Counted from the stretch's first letter, positions 51,337 through 62,439 are shown. The stretch is DNA of 64,000 nt from Quadrisphaera sp. RL12-1S (GCF_014270065.1 NZ_JACNME010000006.1:209237-273236), one strand, 5' to 3'. Notes: generated by a model not told the origin, from the letters alone. Program-made: numbers and translations.

Positions 51337-52835
51337 TCACCAGGCGACCGACAGGTACTGGGTCTCGAGGAACTCCTCCACGCCGGCTCGCGCCCCTTCG
51401 CGGCCCAGGCCGGACTGCTTCATCCCGCCGAACGGCGCCGAGGGGTCCGAGACCAGGCCGCGGTTGACGCCGACCATGCCGGCCTCGACCTCCTCGGCCA
51501 GGTGCAGCGCATCGCCGAGGGGCCCGAAGACGTAGGCCGCCAGCCCCATCTCGGTGCCGTTGACGCGCGCCAGCAGCTCGCTCCACCCGGTGCCCGCGCC
51601 CCAGGAGTCGTCGAAGACGACGACGGGCGCCACCGGTCCGAACAGCTCCTCGTCCAGCACGTCGGCGTCCGCGGGCACGTCCACCAGCAGCACCGGGGCC
51701 AGGAAGTGCCCCCGCAGGCCCTCGGGGACGACGGCGCGCGCCGCCGCGCGCGCCCCCTGCGCGAGCGCGCCGTCCACCAGGGCCGCCAGACCCGCCCGCT
51801 CCCGCTCGGAGATCATCGGTCCCACCTGCGCGCCGGTGCTCGCCGGCCCGACCGTGAGCGCCTCCACGGCGGCGGCGAACCGGGCCGTGAACTCCGCAGC
51901 GACGGAGGCGTGCACGTAGAAGCGGTTGGCCGCGGTGCAGGCCTGGCCACCGCCGCGGAACTTGGCGGTCATGGCCCCGGCCACGGCTGCCTCGACGTCG
52001 GCGCCGGGCAGCACGACGAACGGGGCGTTCCCGCCCAGCTCCATCGAGGTGGTCAGCACGCGGTCAGCGGCCTGGCGCAGCAGCAGGCGCCCCACCCCGG
52101 TGGAGCCGGTGAAGGAGACCTTGCGCACGCGCTCGTCCGCCAGCCAGGTGGAGACCACGGCGCCGGCGTCCGTGGTGGGCACGAGGTTGACCACGCCGTC
52201 GGGCACGCCGGCCTCGGCGAGCAGGCGCACCACGGCCACGGCCGTCAGGGGCGTCTGCGCCGCGGGTTTGAGGACCACCGTGCAGCCCGCCGCCAGCGCC
52301 GGGGCGATCTTGCGGGCGGCCATGGCGGCGGGGAAGTTCCACGGCGTCACCAGGGCCGCCACGCCCACGGGCCGGTGGGTGACCACGGTGCGGGTGCCGC
52401 CGGCCGGGGAGCTGCCGAAGTCCCCGTGGGGGCGCACGGCCTCCTCGGCGTACCAGCGGAAGAACTCCGCGGAGTAGAGGACCTCCCCTCGGGCGTCGGC
52501 CAGGGACTTGCCGTTCTCGGCGCTGACCAGCGCGGCCAGGCGGTCGGCGTCGCGGACGAGCAGCTCGAAGGCGCGCCGCAGCACCTCGGCGCGCTCGCGC
52601 GGCGGGGTGCGCCGCCAGCCCTCGAAGGCCGCGGCAGCGGCGTCGACGGCGGCGGTGGCGTCGGCCGCGGTGCCGTCGGCGACGTGCGCGAGCACCTCCA
52701 GGGTGGCCGGGTCCTCCACGGCGAAGGTCCCCCCGCCGGGCAGGGCGCGGCCGCCGACGACCACGGCGCGGGCCGGGTCGAGCTCGGCGAGCAGCAGCGC
52801 CAGGTCGGTGGAGCCGGCAGCGGGTGCGGTGGTGG

Positions 52836-52839
<4 letters not shown>
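51337..52839 (-). CDS. gabD: Succinate-semialdehyde dehydrogenase
   Basis: NAD(P)-dependent aldehyde dehydrogenase, 500 residues. The catalytic pair is E267 (SMELGGNAPF) and C301 (GGQACTAANR). TPWNFPAAM and the FTGSTGVG cofactor motif match the GabD group, as does FGGMKQSGLGREG at the end. GTG 52839 overlaps the dehydrogenase stop by 4 bases, so it is the third gene of the gabT-gdh-gabD operon and would finish GABA breakdown to succinate. Confidence 0.92.
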
Positions 52840-54148
<1,309 letters not shown>

Positions 54149-54152
<4 letters not shown>

Positions 54153-55561
54153 CGGGCGCCCGTCGTCGTCGCCGTCGCCGTCGCCGTCGTCGTCGCCGTC
54201 GCCGCGAAGGCGGCGTCGAGGACGTCGAAGGCGTCGTGCAGGAGCTCGTCGCTGGTGCTCAGCGGCGGCAGGAAGCGCAGCACGTTCCCGTGGGTGCCGC
54301 AGGTCAGCACGATGACGCCCTGGGCCTTGGCGGCGCCGGCCACCGCCGCGGCCAGCGCCGGGTCGGGGGTGAGGCCGTCGGCCCCGACCAGCTCCACCGC
54401 GAGCATCGCGCCGCGCCCGCGGACGTCGCCGACGCGGCTGTCGCGGGCGGCCAGCGCGTGCAGGCGGCCCTTGACCAGCGCCTCCACGTCGCGGGCGCGC
54501 TGCAGCAGCCCGTCGCGCTCGACGGCGTCCAGGGCCGCCAGCGCGGCGGCGCAGGCGACGGGGTTGCCGCCGTAGGTGCCGCCGAGGCCGCCGGTGTGCA
54601 CGGCGTCGACCAGCTCCGCACGGCCGGTGACGGCCGACAGCGGCATCCCGCCGGCCACGCCCTTGGCCACCACCACGAGGTCGGGGACCACGCCCTCGGC
54701 CTCGCAGGCGAACCAATCACCGGTGCGACCGACACCGGTCTGCACCTCGTCGGCCACGAACAGCGCGCCGTTCTCGCGGCACCAGGCGGCCAGCGCGGGC
54801 AGGAAGCCGGGGGCGGGCTCGATGAAGCCGCCCTCGCCCTGGACGGGCTCGATGACGACGCAGGCGACCTGGTCCGCCCCGACCTGCTTCTCCACCACGT
54901 CGATGGCGCGGCGGGCGGCCTCGGCGCCGGACAGGCCGCCGTCGCGGAAGGGGTAGCTCAGCGGGGCGCGGTAGACCTCACCCGCGAACGGCCCGAAGCC
55001 GGACTTGTACGGCATCGCCTTGGCGGTCATGGCCATCGTGAGGTTGGTGCGGCCGTGGTAGGCGTGGTCGAAGACGACGACCGCGTCGCGCCCGGTGGCG
55101 TGGCGGGCGATCTTCACGGCGTTCTCGACGGCCTCGGCGCCGGAGTTGAACAGCGCCGTCTTCTTCGCGTGGTCACCGGGGGTGACCTCGTTGAGCTTCT
55201 CGGCCACGGCCACGTACGGCTCGTACGGGGTGACCATGAAGCAGGTGTGGGTGAAGGCCGCCACCTGCTCCTGGACGGCGGCCACCACGGCCGGGTGGCT
55301 CGCACCGACGGTGGTGACGGCGATACCGGAGCCCAGGTCGATGAAGCGGTTGCCGTCGACGTCCTCGACGATCCCGCCGCCGGCGCGCGCGGCGAAGACG
55401 GGCACGGTGGTGCCGACGCCGCCGGCGACGGCGGAGGTCTTGCGGGCCATGAGCTCGCGCGAGCGGGGGCCGGGCAGCTCGGTGGCCAGGTGGCGCGACT
55501 GCGGCAGCTCGCCCGGCTGGGCGGCGGTGGTCAGGGAGGTGCGGTCGGCCAGCTGGGTCAC
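54149..55561 (-). CDS. gabT: 4-aminobutyrate-2-oxoglutarate transaminase
   Basis: Class III PLP aminotransferase, 470 residues. VADEVQTGVGRTG and PLP lysine K300 in VVVAKGVAGGMPLS are visible, as is HTCFMVTPYEPYV of the GABA group. It converts GABA to succinate semialdehyde. GTG 55561 follows GAGGAG; ATG 55600 is less likely. The last codons form a GTC/GCC simple repeat giving an ATATTTATAT tail, probably dispensable. First gene of the gab operon. Confidence 0.94.
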
Positions 55562-55671
55562 GGGGCTCTCCTCGTCGACGTCGGTCGAGGTCCGTCGCAT
55601 CACGGAGGGGACGGGCGCCGAGCGGGGCGCTCGGCGTGCTGCGGCCAGCGTGGAGCCGCGTCGCTCATGCC

Positions 55672-55713
55672 GTCCAATGCCGATCTCGCCGCTCGCCCAT
55701 GCCCACGGGGCAT
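55672..55713. promoter_or_regulatory. Two-part motif, copy 1 (gabT / LysR divergent promoter)
   Basis: GTCCAATGCC (55672-55681) and the palindrome ATGCCC-ACG-GGGCAT (55699-55713); the starts are 27 bases apart. It lies between the divergent gabT and LysR genes, 111 bases upstream of gabT and 62 upstream of LysR. The same arrangement occurs at 62293-62334. Confidence 0.7.
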
Positions 55714-55774
55714 GCGAGTGGGGTGGTGGCACCGGCCTGGACGCGGTACCCCGCCCTCTGGCAGAACAGCGGGC

Positions 55775-56710
55775 GTGGAGCTGCGCACCCTGGGGTACTT
55801 CGTCGCCACCGCGGACGCGGGGACGGTCAGCGCCGCCGCCGAGCGCGTGCACGTCACCCAGCCGTCGCTGTCCCGCCAGCTGCGCGCCCTCGAGCGGGAG
55901 CTGGGGGTCGACCTCTTCGAGCGCGGGCAGCGCCGCCTGGAGCTGTCCCCCGCCGGGCGCGCCCTCCTCCCCCGCGCCCGGGCGCTGCTCGACGACGCCG
56001 AGGCCCTGCGTCGTGCCGCGCGCGTCCACGCGCGCGGCGCGCTGGAGCGGGTGACGGTCGCGGCGCCCGCCACCACGCTCACCGACGTCGTCTCACCGTT
56101 CCTCACCACGCTCGCCCCGGAGGACCCGGTGCCCTCGGTGCACGAGACCGACGGCGCGTCCGCCCAGGAGGCGCTGCGCGCCGGGGCGGACCTCGTCATC
56201 GTGGCCGGGCGCCCGCCGCAGCCGCTCGCCTCGCGCGCGCTGCCGCCGCTGCCCGTCTGGGCCTACCTCCCCGCCGACCACCCCTGGGCGGGGCGGGAGT
56301 GCGTGGACCTGGCGGCGCTGGCCGAGCAGCCGCTCGTCGTCCTGCCCGCCCCCCACCCGGCCCGGCGCGTGCTGGACGCCGCGCTCACCACGGCCGGGCT
56401 CGACGCGCCGCGGCTGCTGGAGGCGAGCAACGGCACGGTGGCGCAGGCGCTGTGCGCCGCGGGACGCGGGGTGGCGGTGGTCTCCGACGACCCGCGCTTC
56501 GGGCTGGCGCGGGTGGCCGTCTGGCTCGACGGCGGCAGTGACGCCCACGGTGACGCCGATGGGGACGCCGATGGGGACGCCGATGGGGACGACGACGTGC
56601 TGCGCGTGCGGCTGCACTGCGCCTGGGACCCGCGCCACCCGGCCGCGGATGTGCTGGCGGAGCTGGCCGGACGCATCGGCGACTTCGTCGTCGCCCGCTA
56701 CCCCTCGTGA
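55775..56710 (+). CDS. LysR-family transcriptional regulator
   Basis: 311 residues. N-terminal winged HTH: LRTLGYFVATADAGTVSAAAERVHVTQPSLSRQLRALEREL. The effector domain is shorter than usual and contains an Asp-rich insertion (near 260-275) made by a 12-bp repeat. It is divergent from the gab operon, the usual place for its activator. The stop codon TGA (56708-56710) is contributed by a palindromic repeat. Start GTG 55775. Confidence 0.92.
   Translation: MELRTLGYFVATADAGTVSAAAERVHVTQPSLSRQLRALERELGVDLFERGQRRLELSPAGRALLPRARALLDDAEALRRAARVHARGALERVTVAAPATTLTDVVSPFLTTLAPEDPVPSVHETDGASAQEALRAGADLVIVAGRPPQPLASRALPPLPVWAYLPADHPWAGRECVDLAALAEQPLVVLPAPHPARRVLDAALTTAGLDAPRLLEASNGTVAQALCAAGRGVAVVSDDPRFGLARVAVWLDGGSDAHGDADGDADGDADGDDDVLRVRLHCAWDPRHPAADVLAELAGRIGDFVVARYPS
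56552..56587. repeat. 12-bp tandem repeat, three copies, in the LysR gene
   Basis: GACGCCGATGGG repeated three times, encoding DADG units within the LysR effector domain. Confidence 0.9.
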
Positions 56711-56729
56711 TCATGGGCGTCGTGCACAC
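56706..56729. repeat. GATCATGG-family repeat, single half-element
   Basis: Direct copy of the arm of the next hairpin with one base changed near its end (GTGCACAC instead of GTGCGCAG). It includes the LysR stop codon. This mirrors the half-element plus hairpin arrangement at 4371-4451. Confidence 0.88.
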
Positions 56730-56735
56730 ACCCCG

Positions 56736-56788
56736 CCGTGATCATGGGCGTCGTGCGCAGCAGGTGCGCACGACGCCCATGATCACGG
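56736..56788. repeat. GATCATGG-family hairpin (24-bp perfect stem)
   Basis: Arms 56736-56759 and 56765-56788 are perfectly complementary around GCAGG. The outer CCGTGATCATGGGCG is conserved; GTCGTGCGCA is the local part, close to but not the same as the 4.4 kb arm. It lies between the converging LysR and succinate-semialdehyde dehydrogenase genes, in terminator position for both. Confidence 0.93.
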
Positions 56789-56800
56789 ACGGTGGGTGGG

Positions 56801-58192
56801 TCAGCCGGCGACGCGGATGAGCTTCTTGTTGACGAACTCGTCAGCGGCCAGCGTGCCCATCTCCCGGGACGTGCCGCTGCGCTTCACGCCGCCGAACGGC
56901 AGCTCGGGACCGTCGGCGAGCACGCAGTTCACGAACACCATGCCCGCCTCGATCTTGTCGGCCACCCGCTCGGCCTGCGCTGCGTCGGTGGTGAAGACGT
57001 AGGAGCCCAGGCCGTAGGCGGTGTCGTTGGCGAGCTCCACGGCGTCGTCCTCGTCGGCGACGCGGTACACCACGGCCACCGGGCCGAAGAGCTCCTCGGA
57101 GTAGGCGGGGTTGCCGGGCACCACGTCGGTGAGCACGGTCGGGGCGTAGAAGGCGCCGTCACGGGTGCCGCCGGTGACCAGGGTCGCCCCGGCCGCCACG
57201 GCGCGGTCCACCTGGTCGGCCAGGCGCTCGGCGGCCGCCAGCGAGCTCAGCGGGCCCAGGTCGGTGCCGTCGGCGAACGGGTCCCCCGTGGTCGCCGCGG
57301 CCATCTTCGCGGTGAGCTTCTCGACGAACGGCTCGTAGAGGTCGTCCACCACGATGAACCGCTTGGCGGCGTTGCAGGACTGGCCGGTGTTGTCCAGGCG
57401 CGCGGCCACCGCGGACTCCACCACGGAGTCGAGGTCGTCGGTGGACAGCAGCACGAACGGGTCGGAGCCGCCCAGCTCGAGGGCGACCTTCTTGAGGTGG
57501 CGCCCGGCGATCTCGGCCACGGCAGCGCCGGCGCGCTCGGAGCCGGTCAGCGAGACCCCGGCGACGCGCGGGTCGCCGATGACCGCGGCGGCCTGGTCGT
57601 TGGACAGGCGCACGTTGACGTAGGCGCCGTGCGGGACGCCGAGCTCGGCCCCGGCGTCGTCGAAGGCCTTCTGGATCAGCTCGGCCGAGACCGGGCACTG
57701 CGGGGCGTGCTTGAGGAGGATCGTGTTGCCCACCACGAGGTTCGGGCCGGCGAACCGGGCGACCTGGTAGTAGGGGAAGTTCCACGGCATGATCCCGAGC
57801 AGCGGGCCCAGCGAGGCGCGGCGCACCACGGCGGTGCCCTCACCGGACAGCAGGTCGATGGGCTGGTCGGCGGTGAGCTGCTCGGCGCGGTCGGCGTAGT
57901 ACTCGTAGATGTCCGCGGCGAAGTCGACCTCGCCGAGCGCGGCCTCCTTGGGCTTGCCCATCTCGCGCACGATCGCGTCGGCGAGCTCCTCGCGGCGCTC
58001 CCGGTGCAGCGCGGCGACGCGGCGCACCAGCTCGCCGCGCTGAGCGGCGGTGGCCGAGCGCGACCAGCCGCGGTGCGCGTCGGTGGCGGCGGCGATGGCC
58101 GCCTCGACCTCGGCGTCGGTGGCGGTCGGGTAGGAGTCCAGCTCCTCGCCGGTGGCGGGGTTGACGACCCGGTACTCGCTGGCGGTGCTCAT
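56801..58192 (-). CDS. gabD2: Succinate-semialdehyde dehydrogenase, second copy
   Basis: 463 residues. E239 in ALELGGSDPF and C273 in NTGQSCNAAKR are the catalytic pair. MPWNFPYYQVARF and the short length place it with the GabD2/Sad group rather than with the 500-residue enzyme at 51.3 kb. ATG 58192 overlaps the permease stop by 4 bases. It is the last gene of an amine-oxidase/stress protein/permease operon. Confidence 0.92.
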   Translation of the reverse strand: MSTASEYRVVNPATGEELDSYPTATDAEVEAAIAAATDAHRGWSRSATAAQRGELVRRVAALHRERREELADAIVREMGKPKEAALGEVDFAADIYEYYADRAEQLTADQPIDLLSGEGTAVVRRASLGPLLGIMPWNFPYYQVARFAGPNLVVGNTILLKHAPQCPVSAELIQKAFDDAGAELGVPHGAYVNVRLSNDQAAAVIGDPRVAGVSLTGSERAGAAVAEIAGRHLKKVALELGGSDPFVLLSTDDLDSVVESAVAARLDNTGQSCNAAKRFIVVDDLYEPFVEKLTAKMAAATTGDPFADGTDLGPLSSLAAAERLADQVDRAVAAGATLVTGGTRDGAFYAPTVLTDVVPGNPAYSEELFGPVAVVYRVADEDDAVELANDTAYGLGSYVFTTDAAQAERVADKIEAGMVFVNCVLADGPELPFGGVKRSGTSREMGTLAADEFVNKKLIRVAG

Positions 58193-59763
58193 GCGTGCTC
58201 CCTGTCGGTTCGGTCTGGGCTGAGGTCTGGGCTGAGGGGTGAGCGGAGGTCCGCGGTGCTGTCGCTGCGGCGCAGCGTCTCAGAGCGGAAGAAGGCGGGT
58301 GACACCAGGCGCTGCGCGACCATGAGGACGGCGCCCGCGCCGATCACGCCGACCCCCAGGACGAAGACGAGCCCCACCCCGCCGACGGAGGAGCCGCTGC
58401 CGTAGTCGGGATCGGTGCTGTCCACCAGGGTGGTCACGAACAGCGCGGCCAGCACGACGCCGCCGACCAGCGGGCAGACCAGCGTCAGCAGCGCCGACCG
58501 CACCGAGGTCCACCACTGCCGCCGGAAGTACCAGACGCAGGCGAAGGCCGTGGTGCCGTAGTAGAAGCAGATCATCATGCCCAGCGCGGTGATGGTGTCC
58601 CACAGGACGTTCTCGCTGACCACCCGCATCACGGCGTAGAAGGCGGAGGCGACCACCGCGGCGGCCACCGTCGCGTTGCCGGGTGTGAAGAAGCGCGGGT
58701 GGACGCGCGCGAACCACGCCGGCAGCGCGCCGTAGTGGCCCATCGCGAGCAGCGTGCGGGCCGGTGAGACGAACGTCGACTGCAGCGAGGACGCCGAGCT
58801 GGTGAGCACCGCCAGCGACACCAGCGCCGCCAGCGGCCCGAGCACCGGACCGGCGAGGGCGAAGAAGGCGTTGTCCTGGATCTCGGGGTTGCCCAGGCCG
58901 TGCCCGCTCTCCCCGGTGCCGGCGAACGCCAGCAGCGAGACCGCCAGCAGCAGGTACACGCTGAGGATGACCACCACGGTCGCCGTGGCGGCCCGGCCCG
59001 GCGTGCGGTCGGGGTCCTTCGTCTCCTCGTTCATGGTCAGGGTGACGTCCCAGCCCCAGAAGATGAAGATCGACAGGGACAGCCCCGCGGCGAGCGCGGC
59101 GGTGCTCGGCACGGCGGTGGGGTCGAACCACTCCGGCGACGGCGTCGCGCTGCCCGCCTCGCCGGTGGTCGCCCGGTAGAGCGCCACGCCCGCGAACAGC
59201 ACCAGCACGAGCAGCTGGAACCCCACCAGGGCGTACTGCACCCGCTGCGTGGTCTGCATGTCGCGGTAGGCGACCGCGGTCGCCGCGGCCATGAACGCCA
59301 GGCAGACCAGCACGTTGACGACGGCGTTCGAGGCGAGGTCGGCCAGCCCCGCGTTCCCGGTGAGCTGCGCGAGCAGCAGGAAGAGGAAGTCCACGGCGAT
59401 GCCGGCGAGGTTGGACAGCACCAGCACGGTCGCGGCCACCAGGCCCCAGCCCGCCATCCACCCGACCCACGGCCCGAAGGCCCGGGTGGCCCAGGTGAAG
59501 GTGGTGCCGGAGTCGGGCATCGCGCGGTTCAGCTCGCGGTACCCCAGCGCCACCAGCAGCATCGGCACGAAGCCCACGAGCACGAGCGCCGGGACCTGGT
59601 ACCCGACCTCGGAGACGGTCGGGCCGAGGGCCGCGGTCATCGTGTAGGCGGGCGCGATGCACGACAGCCCGATGACCACCGCGCCGACCAGGCCGACGGT
59701 CCCGGCGCCCAGGCCCTTGCTGGACAGGTCTCCGGTGGGTCGCTCGGCCTGCTGGGCGCTCAC
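58189..59763 (-). CDS. APC-family amino acid permease
   Basis: 524 residues with 12 or more membrane helices. GLSCIAPAYTMTAALGP is the unwound helix-1 substrate motif; GTTFTWATRAFGPWVGW and FWGWDVTLTMNEETKDP follow. The C-terminus is charged and cytoplasmic. Its operon position suggests uptake of an amine such as putrescine or GABA. GTG or ATG 59763 overlaps the universal stress gene. Confidence 0.88.
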   Translation of the reverse strand: MSAQQAERPTGDLSSKGLGAGTVGLVGAVVIGLSCIAPAYTMTAALGPTVSEVGYQVPALVLVGFVPMLLVALGYRELNRAMPDSGTTFTWATRAFGPWVGWMAGWGLVAATVLVLSNLAGIAVDFLFLLLAQLTGNAGLADLASNAVVNVLVCLAFMAAATAVAYRDMQTTQRVQYALVGFQLLVLVLFAGVALYRATTGEAGSATPSPEWFDPTAVPSTAALAAGLSLSIFIFWGWDVTLTMNEETKDPDRTPGRAATATVVVILSVYLLLAVSLLAFAGTGESGHGLGNPEIQDNAFFALAGPVLGPLAALVSLAVLTSSASSLQSTFVSPARTLLAMGHYGALPAWFARVHPRFFTPGNATVAAAVVASAFYAVMRVVSENVLWDTITALGMMICFYYGTTAFACVWYFRRQWWTSVRSALLTLVCPLVGGVVLAALFVTTLVDSTDPDYGSGSSVGGVGLVFVLGVGVIGAGAVLMVAQRLVSPAFFRSETLRRSDSTADLRSPLSPDLSPDRTDREHA

Positions 59764-60731
59764 GGACGGCCTCCCTGGGGGCGGGTGCGGGGGACGACGA
59801 CGACGGGGACGGGCACCGCGCGCAGCAGCCTGGCGGCCGTGGCGCCCAGGAACAAGCGGTGGGGTGCGGCGAGCCGGCTGGAGCCGACCACCACCACCTC
59901 CCCCGGCAGCCAGTCCAGGTCGCGGACGGCATCGGCGACGTCGCGCCCGCGGACGAGGAGCGCGTCGTCGACGAGCCCGTCCGGCAGGGCCGCGCGGGCC
60001 TCCTCGAGCACGCTCCGCAGGTGCGCGTCGGCCGCGTCCGCGGCGACCACGCGGTCCAGGTGCCCGGGCAGGTCGAGCACCTGCAGCGACACCAGCCGCA
60101 GCGGGGCGCCCCCGGCCCGCGCCAGGGCGAGGGCCTCCTCGAGCAGCACGTCAGCGCCGGGACGCGTGCCGACGGCGACGGTGACGCGGCTCAGCGCGGG
60201 ACCTCCGTCGTCGGCGGCTCCGTCGTCGGCTCCGTCGTCGGCTCCGTCGTCGTCCTCAGCGGTCACCGGGACGACGACGACCGGCAGGTCCGCGCTGTGC
60301 AGCAGCTCGCTGGCCGCCGTGCCGACGCCGATCCGGCCGAGCCCGCGCTCGGCGCCGGACCCCACCACCACCAGCGACGCGGCCAGCTCGCGCGCGGCCT
60401 CCAGCAGCCCCTCGGCCGCCGACTCCGCCCGGCGCACGTGGCGGCCGATCGGGACCTCCGGCGGCACCAGCGCGGCAGCCTCGTCCAGCCACGCGTCGGC
60501 GCTGGAGCGCAGCAGCGCCTCGTAGCCGGCATCCGGGGGCACCACGGCGCCGCGGCCGGTGTCGGGCAGCACCATGACGAGGTGCAGCTCGCCTCCGACG
60601 GCGCGGACCAGCCGGGCAGCCGCGCGGACGGCGGCGCGGCCGGCCTCCGTGGCGGTGCACCCGACCACGGTGCGGCGCACCGGCTCGCCCACGGGACTGC
60701 TGCTCATGGGGCTGCTCACCGGACTGCTCAC
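59760..60731 (-). CDS. Tandem universal stress protein
   Basis: 323 residues holding two UspA domains (about 12-155 and 180-318), each ending in an ATP-loop-like GSGAERGLGRIGVGTAASELL and GSSRLAAPHRLFLGATAARLL. A DDGADDGADDGAADDGG linker from a 12-bp repeat joins them. GTG 60731 overlaps the amine oxidase stop by 4 bases; GTG 60719 and ATG 60707 are alternatives. Role in the operon unclear. Confidence 0.85.
   Translation of the reverse strand: MSSPVSSPMSSSPVGEPVRRTVVGCTATEAGRAAVRAAARLVRAVGGELHLVMVLPDTGRGAVVPPDAGYEALLRSSADAWLDEAAALVPPEVPIGRHVRRAESAAEGLLEAARELAASLVVVGSGAERGLGRIGVGTAASELLHSADLPVVVVPVTAEDDDGADDGADDGAADDGGPALSRVTVAVGTRPGADVLLEEALALARAGGAPLRLVSLQVLDLPGHLDRVVAADAADAHLRSVLEEARAALPDGLVDDALLVRGRDVADAVRDLDWLPGEVVVVGSSRLAAPHRLFLGATAARLLRAVPVPVVVVPRTRPQGGRP
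60203..60252. repeat. 12-bp tandem repeat in the universal stress gene
   Basis: CTCCGTCGTCGG, three full copies and one partial (a 3-base gap after the first), encoding the acidic linker between the two Usp domains. Confidence 0.88.
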
Positions 60732-62146
60732 CGGGAGGCGCCGACGGGAGCGGGCAGCTCGGCGGCGATCCGCTCGGCCACGAGGTGCCCCATGCGGATG
60801 GCCCCGTCGACGTGCTGGTACCCGAGGCCCGCCAGGTCCGAGCACGCGAAGCTGATCGGCCCGACCGGGGTGCGCAGGTCAGGGCCGTACCGGCGCAGCC
60901 CGCCGAGGTCGAAGCTGGCGGCGTAGGCGCCGCGCGTCCACTCCTCGGCGCCCCAGTCGCTCTCGTAGTAGACGACCGGGTGCTCGGCCCGCTCGCCGTA
61001 GTAGGCGGCCAGGGAGCCCAGGACCCGCTCGCGCCGCTCCTCGGCGGACAGGGCGAAGACCTCGTCGGCCCGGGCGTCGGAGACGAAGCCGACCAGGGTG
61101 CCGCGGGGGTCGCCGTGGTTGGTGTTGTCGTAGGCCTCGTGGCACAGCTGGTGCGGGCCGAAGGCCGTGCCCGACAGCCCGTCGGCCCGCCAGAACGGCG
61201 TCTCGTACACGGCGTGCACCTTGATGACGAAGCCCATCGACAGGTGCTGGTGCATCTGCTGCTGGCGGCGCGGCAGCGGCGGGTCGAAGGTGATCCGCGG
61301 CAGCAGCACGGGCGCCAGGGCCAGCACGGCCCGGCGGGCGCGCACGACCACGCCGTCCGCCTCCGCCACCACCCGAGCGCCGTCGTCGTCGCCGTCCTCA
61401 CCGGCCGACCAGCGCAGGGTGCGGACGGGCCGGCCCAGCAGCACGTCGTCACCGAGCTGCTCGGCGAGGCGCAGCGGCACCTGCTGCAACCCGCCGACCA
61501 CGCGGCGGTCGAGGATGAAGTCAGGGTCCACGAGGTTCGAGAAGCTGCCGGCGCTGGCGGCCATGAGCAGGGCCTGCAGCACGGAGAAGGCGTGCGCGGG
61601 CTTGGTGAGCATGGCGCCGGCCACGAACAGCGCCACCTGCACGCGGGCCTGCTCGTCCTCGGTCTGCTCGGCGAGCCACGCCTCGAAGCTCGTCGCGTCC
61701 AGGCGCTCGGCGTCGGGGTGCTCCCACGGCCGGTCCGGGTCGACCTGCGCCACGAGCGCGTCGAGCACCTCCGTGAGGCGGCTGACCTCGGCCTCCGTGC
61801 GCGGGTCGCACGGCAGCACCTCGCCGGTGTAGCGGGTGCGCGTGCCGTCGGCGTCCACGAAGACGGAGTCGCCCTCGCGGTAGCGCGCGTGGGTCTCCAG
61901 CCCCAGCTCCTCCAGGGTCGCCAGCAGCGCCGTCTGGTCCGGCGAGACCCACTGGCCGCCGATCTCCAGCACCGCCCCGTCGACGACGTCGGTGTGCAGG
62001 CGCCCGCCCACGCGGTCGCGCGCCTCCAGCACCACGACGCGCAGGCCCGCGCGGCGCAGGTCCGTCGCCGCGGTCAGACCGGCGGCACCTGCCCCCACGA
62101 CGACGACGTCGACGTCGCGGACGGTGGTCTGGTCGCTGTGCTGCAC
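60728..62146 (-). CDS. Flavin amine oxidase (monoamine/putrescine oxidase-like)
   Basis: 472 residues. FAD motif VVVVGAGAAGLTAATDLRRAG and VLEARDRVGGRLHT at the N-terminus; IGGQWVSPDQTALL near the flavin; C-terminal YQHVDGAIRMGHLVAERIA. The latter matches the end of the family's FAD-binding fold. With the permease and succinate-semialdehyde dehydrogenase downstream it would fit oxidation of putrescine to 4-aminobutanal on the way to GABA; the substrate is inferred. First gene of the operon, start GTG 62146. Confidence 0.9.
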   Translation of the reverse strand: MQHSDQTTVRDVDVVVVGAGAAGLTAATDLRRAGLRVVVLEARDRVGGRLHTDVVDGAVLEIGGQWVSPDQTALLATLEELGLETHARYREGDSVFVDADGTRTRYTGEVLPCDPRTEAEVSRLTEVLDALVAQVDPDRPWEHPDAERLDATSFEAWLAEQTEDEQARVQVALFVAGAMLTKPAHAFSVLQALLMAASAGSFSNLVDPDFILDRRVVGGLQQVPLRLAEQLGDDVLLGRPVRTLRWSAGEDGDDDGARVVAEADGVVVRARRAVLALAPVLLPRITFDPPLPRRQQQMHQHLSMGFVIKVHAVYETPFWRADGLSGTAFGPHQLCHEAYDNTNHGDPRGTLVGFVSDARADEVFALSAEERRERVLGSLAAYYGERAEHPVVYYESDWGAEEWTRGAYAASFDLGGLRRYGPDLRTPVGPISFACSDLAGLGYQHVDGAIRMGHLVAERIAAELPAPVGASR

Positions 62147-62292
62147 GGTGTCCTCCGCGGGGTCGGCCGCGCGCCCGCTGCGAGCGCGCCGCGCGCCGGC
62201 GCTCGCGGGGCGTCCGGGACCGGGTCCGCGGGCACCGTGCTGACGACGCCGTCGCGCACTGCCCAGCAGCGTCGTGGAGGGCGGGGAGGCGC

Positions 62293-62334
62293 GTCCAATG
62301 CCTGCTGGCGGCCCGGGGGATGCCTGCGAGGCAT
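62293..62334. promoter_or_regulatory. Two-part motif, copy 2 (amine oxidase promoter)
   Basis: GTCCAATGCC (62293-62302) and the palindrome ATGCCT-GCG-AGGCAT (62320-62334), starts 27 bases apart, exactly as at 55672-55713. It lies 147-188 bases upstream of the amine oxidase start. Confidence 0.7.
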
Positions 62335-62347
62335 GGGGCAGGGCGGC

Positions 62348-62383
62348 GACCAGGCAGACGACCAGGCAGACGACCGGGCGGAC
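62348..62383. repeat. 12-bp tandem repeat, three copies
   Basis: GACCAGGCAGAC twice exactly, then GACCGGGCGGAC (two changes). Non-coding, upstream of the amine oxidase gene. Confidence 0.8.
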
Positions 62384-62401
62384 GACGCCCGAGCAGACGA
62401 C

Positions 62402-62439
62402 GGAGGCCCGGCCTGACCTCGCGGTCTGACCGGGCCTCC
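62402..62439 (-). terminator. Terminator hairpin of tRNA-Arg
   Basis: GGAGGCCCGG/CCGGGCCTCC (62402-62411 and 62430-62439) located 5 bases past the tRNA-Arg 3' end in its direction of transcription; part of the loop can pair further. Confidence 0.75.

Noticed and set aside
56552..56600. Calcium-binding DxDxD loop in the LysR protein
   Set aside because: The run comes from an exact 12-bp repeat, lacks the conserved Gly, hydrophobic and Glu positions of a calcium loop, and lies in a regulator effector domain.
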